Below, piece by piece: positions 60,601 to 64,000 of a stretch of DNA of 64,000 nucleotides. Position numbers and translations under genes: made by a program. The stretch lies in assembly GCF_963678635.1 (NCBI RefSeq), contig NC_087071.1:41740153-41804152 (forward strand), written 5' to 3'. The notes under the pieces were generated by a model, which did no database searches, was not told the DNA's origin, and saw only the letters and a list, made by a program, of their open reading frames with translations. Origin of the DNA: Symsagittifera roscoffensis. Lineage: Eukaryota; Xenacoelomorpha; Acoela; Convolutidae. Every line of letters starts with the position of its first letter. Within the stretch, counting starts at the first letter, position 1.

Positions 60601-60997
60601 ATTCTGTATGTTTTTCCAAAATAATAATAAAAATAATAAATTGTTTCCAAACGATATCTAGTTACAAAGTTATTTATAAAAATTTATAAATACAAATTAA
60701 AATCGTTCGGGAGAACACCATTAAGCCAACAAGGCCCGTTTTCAGGTGTCTCATTAAGCGAAGAACAAAAAAAAGTACTTAAATTCTTTAATCCAATGCA
60801 ATGGATTTTCTACCGGTAACCATTTTTTAAACGTAAAACCTCTTTATTCGCACCCATCTTTAAACCATTCTCTATTAAAAAAATTAATTTAGTTTTCTCA
60901 GGTAGTCTTTTCTACCCATAACTTAGAAACCAACAGAAACAAGTTCTACTTATTGATCAAAAAAAGTCTCAAATCATGCCCAGTAAAATCGTATTTC
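57640..60997. other. non-coding DNA
   Basis: No gene recognised on either strand. A less AT-rich stretch lies at 59.25-59.75 kb without an open frame. The part next to 60998 is probably the 3' UTR of the minus-strand LINE, but its left boundary was not found. Confidence 0.35.
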
Positions 60998-62556
60998 CTA
61001 GAATGTAATTATTAAAAATTTATTATTAAAACTATTTAATTGAAACCGAGAAGCCCCTTTCAAGAAACTGACCCAGGTGGGGAAAAAATTTAACACGAAG
61101 TTGAACATTTTTCTTTTTTTAGGTGTAATCGACCCTCTGTTGAGTTTATTTCTGTTTATAGCTAACTTTCGATCTAATTTTCGCTTTGAAAATATCACGC
61201 TCAATTCTTGCTCAGTAATAGAATATCTCACGGTTTCAACTTGGCACTCTTTTCGAATAATTTTTCCGGTTAATTTCATAACTTCGTAAGCAAACAATTC
61301 TCTTACGGTATATATTTCATTATCATGCATTATTTCAGTGATTGAATCCATCCTGTGTTTATAAAAAACTATTCTGATTAGCCTTCTGATTTTCATTTGC
61401 AGTTCCAACAGTTTGGTTTTGTCGGTATTTGCATAAACTAAAACTCCATATTGGATGATTGGTTGCACGTAACTTTTATACGCAAATATTAATTGCTGTC
61501 CAGTTAGAAATGTTCTTGATTGAAAAAACACTCCACAGAATTGCAAAAACTTTTTCTTTACCTTATCAATATGCTGATGAAAATTCAATTTACAGTCAAG
61601 GAGAATTCCAAGATATTTAAAACATTCAACATCTTCTATTTGGGTGTCATTTAAAAAATAATTTACTGGTCGTTCTTCAGTTTTCGTGCTCCGACAGTAT
61701 CTCATGGTCTTGGTTTTTTTGACATTCAGTGTCAGTTTGTTCTTGTCTAACCACTCATTTATTTCAAGCAAAGCTGATCTATGTGCAAAAGCAATATAGT
61801 CTTTGTTGTTTGTGGATTTCAGAACAGTGTCATCAGCATACAAAAGTACCCCTGCGTTTTTTGTGGCTATTTGTAGATCGTTTATGTATAATATGAACAA
61901 AAGTGGGCCAAGGATAGATCCTTGAGATACACCAAAGGATACCAGTTTAAGTTCGGTCTTAAAAGAGTTAGTTTCAATGTACTGATAGCGATTGTCAAGG
62001 TAAGGTTCCAATAGATTTAAGACAGGCCCTCTGCATCCCATTTGTTCCAATTTTATTAACAGACTAGAGTGATCAACTGTGTCAAAAGCCTTTGTTAGGT
62101 CTAAAAACGTATTCTGAACAGTTAGTTTTTTGTTCGATAGCGATGTTGAAACTTCTTCCAACAATGTAAGGATGGCGTCAACAGTGCTTCTATTTGATCT
62201 GAAGCCAAACTGAGTGGTTCGTATGATATTAAACCTGTCTACATATGATTCGGCTCGTTTAAAAAATATACGCTCAAAAATTTTGCCCAGAACTGGAAGA
62301 AGCGAAATTGGTCTATAGTCTGAAGGGTCATCGATGTCTCCCTCCTTGAAAATTGGAACAATTTTTGCAATTTTTAAACAATTTGGATAGAATCCTGAGG
62401 TTAGGCAGTCATTAAAAATTTCAGTCAAAGGGCCTGCTAGTATAGTTTTTAAAGGCTTGACTAGAACAGTGTTGATATCATAGCAATCTGTACTATATTT
62501 ATTTTTTAAACTTTCGATGACTTCAATGACTTCAATTAAATCAATTTTTTTTCAAA
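60998..62556 (-). CDS. LINE reverse transcriptase and C-terminal domain
   Basis: A 476-codon uninterrupted frame (60998-62428), readable upstream to about 62556. Numbered from residue 1 of that frame: PIFKEGD..YRPISLLPVLGK (25-49), QFGFRSNRST (73-82), FLDLTKAFDTVDH (108-120, first catalytic Asp), GVSQGSILGPLLFILYINDL (166-185), LLYADDT (195-201, catalytic YADD) and FKYLGILLD after it. The C-terminal ~150 residues have the Arg-rich LLELQMKIRRLIRIVF..YTVRELFAYEV pattern of Jockey/CR1-like elements. All RT catalytic residues are present. Confidence 0.9.
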
Positions 62557-63135
62557 AACAACGATTGCTGCTGACGTATAACATTATTTTCCATGCAGTT
62601 TGGTTTGCTCTGTGTGAGTCTGGCGCCAATATTTGCGAAGTATTCGTTAAAATGCTCAGCGTCCCCGTTACATAGATTTAAAGATTTAGATTTTTTCCCT
62701 TAACCACTCATTTCCTTAAAAGTTTCGAAAAAAATTTTCGTTTTACAATTAGAATCAAGCATTAGTTTATTTTGATAGTATTTTCGTTTTTTACGGATGA
62801 TTAGGTTTTTGACAATTTTATTTTGGGAACTATACTTATTCCGGGCATCCGTTGTTTTAATTTCCAAAAACTCCTGTCGTAACCGTCGCTTTTTTGCTGC
62901 TGCATTTTTTACTTCATTGTCAATCCATGGATGTCCTTCTGATTGTACTAGTAAACGCTTTGGAAAAAAAGTATCAACTGCCTTCATAAGGATCGAATTT
63001 ATTTTTTCTAAAATCCTAGAAGACTTTTGAGGGTCTTCGAGATTCCATAACTGCATACATTTGCCAATCTCATGTTGCAAATAAAAACTTAACTTCTCAC
63101 TTACATTTCTTTTTTTTTCAACTTGTTGAAAAAAA
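62557..63135 (-). pseudogene. LINE ORF2 linker between endonuclease and RT
   Basis: Continues the endonuclease after the frameshift (QQVEKKRNVSEKLSF...). It is rich in Lys/Arg with KRRLRQEFLEIK and RKKRKYYQNKL. The stop just before 62700 follows FETFKEMSG, and the same frame continues with DAEHFNEYFANIGARL, typical of the segment before RT, until the A-run frameshift. Confidence 0.75.
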
Positions 63136-63800
63136 CTGAACACCAAAATGATCAGACACTGAATTTTTGATGGTTTTGGTTGAGAAACTTGATGTACAGA
63201 AAAATAAGTCAATCAAAGTGCTACTACGTTCTGTCACTCTTGATGGGAGGCAGCTCATTTTGTTTTCTAACATGCCATTTCCTATCATAATATCCTCAAT
63301 TTTTTTCCGCTTTGTCGAGTTTAACAGAAAATTTACGTTGAAATCACCACAAACTATGTGATCAGTTTCAGGCCCTAGTGTTACTTCATCCAAATAATTT
63401 TGCAGGCTTTCGAAGGTAGCGTTGTTTAGAGAATTTGGTGGAATGTAAACACAAATTACTACAATTTTCTGATTTATTTGTGTTTTCATGAGAACTGACA
63501 AGATTTAGATATTGTTATCTTTTTTTTGTTTTATTATCCTATGATCTGACCCAGTGTTAACATATATGCCAATACTTCCTCCTCGTTTAATTCTAGCGCA
63601 ACTATAGAGAGGTTCGTATCCTTGAATTTGGAAAATATCATTGTCAGAGTTATTTTTGAGCCAAGTTTCAGTTAAACAAATGATATCTGGTCGTTGGGCC
63701 AACTGTTCTATTTCTAATTCAAATTCTTCAAAGTTTCGGGGCAGTGATCTGATGTTTTGTAAAAACACTGAAAAAGTTTTAGAATTTGTTTCCTCCTGTT
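63118..63800 (-). pseudogene. LINE endonuclease domain
   Basis: Shows the APE-type motifs FLQNIRSLPRNF (N), IICLTETWL (catalytic E), RGGSIGIYV, VVICVYIPPN, VCGDFNVNF (D-x-N) and SDHFGV (C-terminal His). A TAA at 63502-63504 splits it, and the frame shifts just after SDHFGVQFF. The frame upstream of FLQNIRSL reaches a stop at 63799-63801, so the start codon is unclear. Confidence 0.85.
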
Positions 63801-64000
63801 AACCATATGTTCCGTGTGCAGTATAATTCTCGTGTGGTTTCTTAACTAGTTGAAAATTTAACCAATTTTTGAAGATCAATGAGTTGTCAGAAATCAGAAG
63901 CCACCCAGGGCAGTGCGGAAATCGCACAAACTCTAGATAGTTTCTCCTCCTTGTCTAGAATATTCTTTTTCTTCGCAAAAATACGAATATTGCTAGCTTT
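63801..64000 (-). other. LINE upstream sequence, truncated by window edge
   Basis: No long frame. It may be the ORF1-ORF2 spacer or a decayed ORF1 end; nothing diagnostic is visible. Confidence 0.3.

Larger units (their letters stand above)
60998..63800 (-). mobile_element. Jockey/CR1-like LINE, ORF2 region with three disruptions or more
   Basis: Read on the minus strand it encodes, in order, an AP-type endonuclease, a linker and a reverse transcriptase, the layout of Jockey/CR1-superfamily ORF2. Disruptions: an in-frame TAA at 63502-63504, a frameshift near 63115-63140, a TAA just before 62700, and a frameshift in an A-run near 62545-62555. It is therefore inactive as it stands but young, because the rest of the frame is well kept. 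ORF1 would lie beyond the window. Confidence 0.85.

Overview
The window looks like repeat-rich, AT-rich nuclear DNA from an invertebrate animal. The predicted introns are short GT-AG introns (about 60-110 nt). Metazoan-type protein families (SUV4-20-type SET, BEN-like) sit beside non-LTR and Ty3/gypsy retroelement remains, tRNA-derived repeats and large satellites. There is no bacterial operon structure. The species cannot be fixed from the sequence.

Layout. 1-2.6 kb: AT-rich DNA with tRNA-like fragments and a 1,047-bp unit ('X') that recurs, apparently unchanged, at 25.05-26.10 kb. 2.6-5.1 kb: one end of an AT-rich inverted-repeat family ('E'; terminus CCCGCACCG, internal ATAATCGATTAT repeats), a 32-bp minisatellite and a 259-bp palindrome. 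5.3-6.7 kb: a 178-bp satellite. 6.9-7.8 kb: a purine-rich tract. 7.9-15.5 kb: three same-strand, apparently intact genes, which are the highlight of the window. They encode a BEN-domain-like nuclear protein, an 1,100-residue SUV4-20-type SET domain fused to a CACTA/EnSpm (tnp2-like) transposase, and a small SGNH/GDSL hydrolase. Helitron-like 3' ends follow the first and third genes. 17.1-23.4 kb: a 24-bp satellite. 23.4-25.05 kb: the 32-bp minisatellite in inverse orientation, a relative of the palindrome element and the opposite E end, followed by the second X copy.

26-48 kb is mostly non-coding. It holds further E elements (28.0-29.1 and 46.2-47.1 kb, both with C-rich cores), a PIF1-like helicase relic, a 251-bp tRNA-related tandem array, SINE-like copies and other dispersed repeats. 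48-64 kb holds two linked exons of a secreted S1-protease-like protein that lacks the catalytic His, a decayed Ty3/gypsy pol, several coding-like relics, and a minus-strand Jockey/CR1-like LINE with a nearly intact reverse transcriptase.

The main inference is that the SET-transposase, BEN-like and SGNH genes form one mobile cassette. It may lie inside a ~22.5-kb block that has inverted E ends and is bracketed by the 1,047-bp direct repeats. All functional statements rest on motif reading by eye. No alignment or database search was run.
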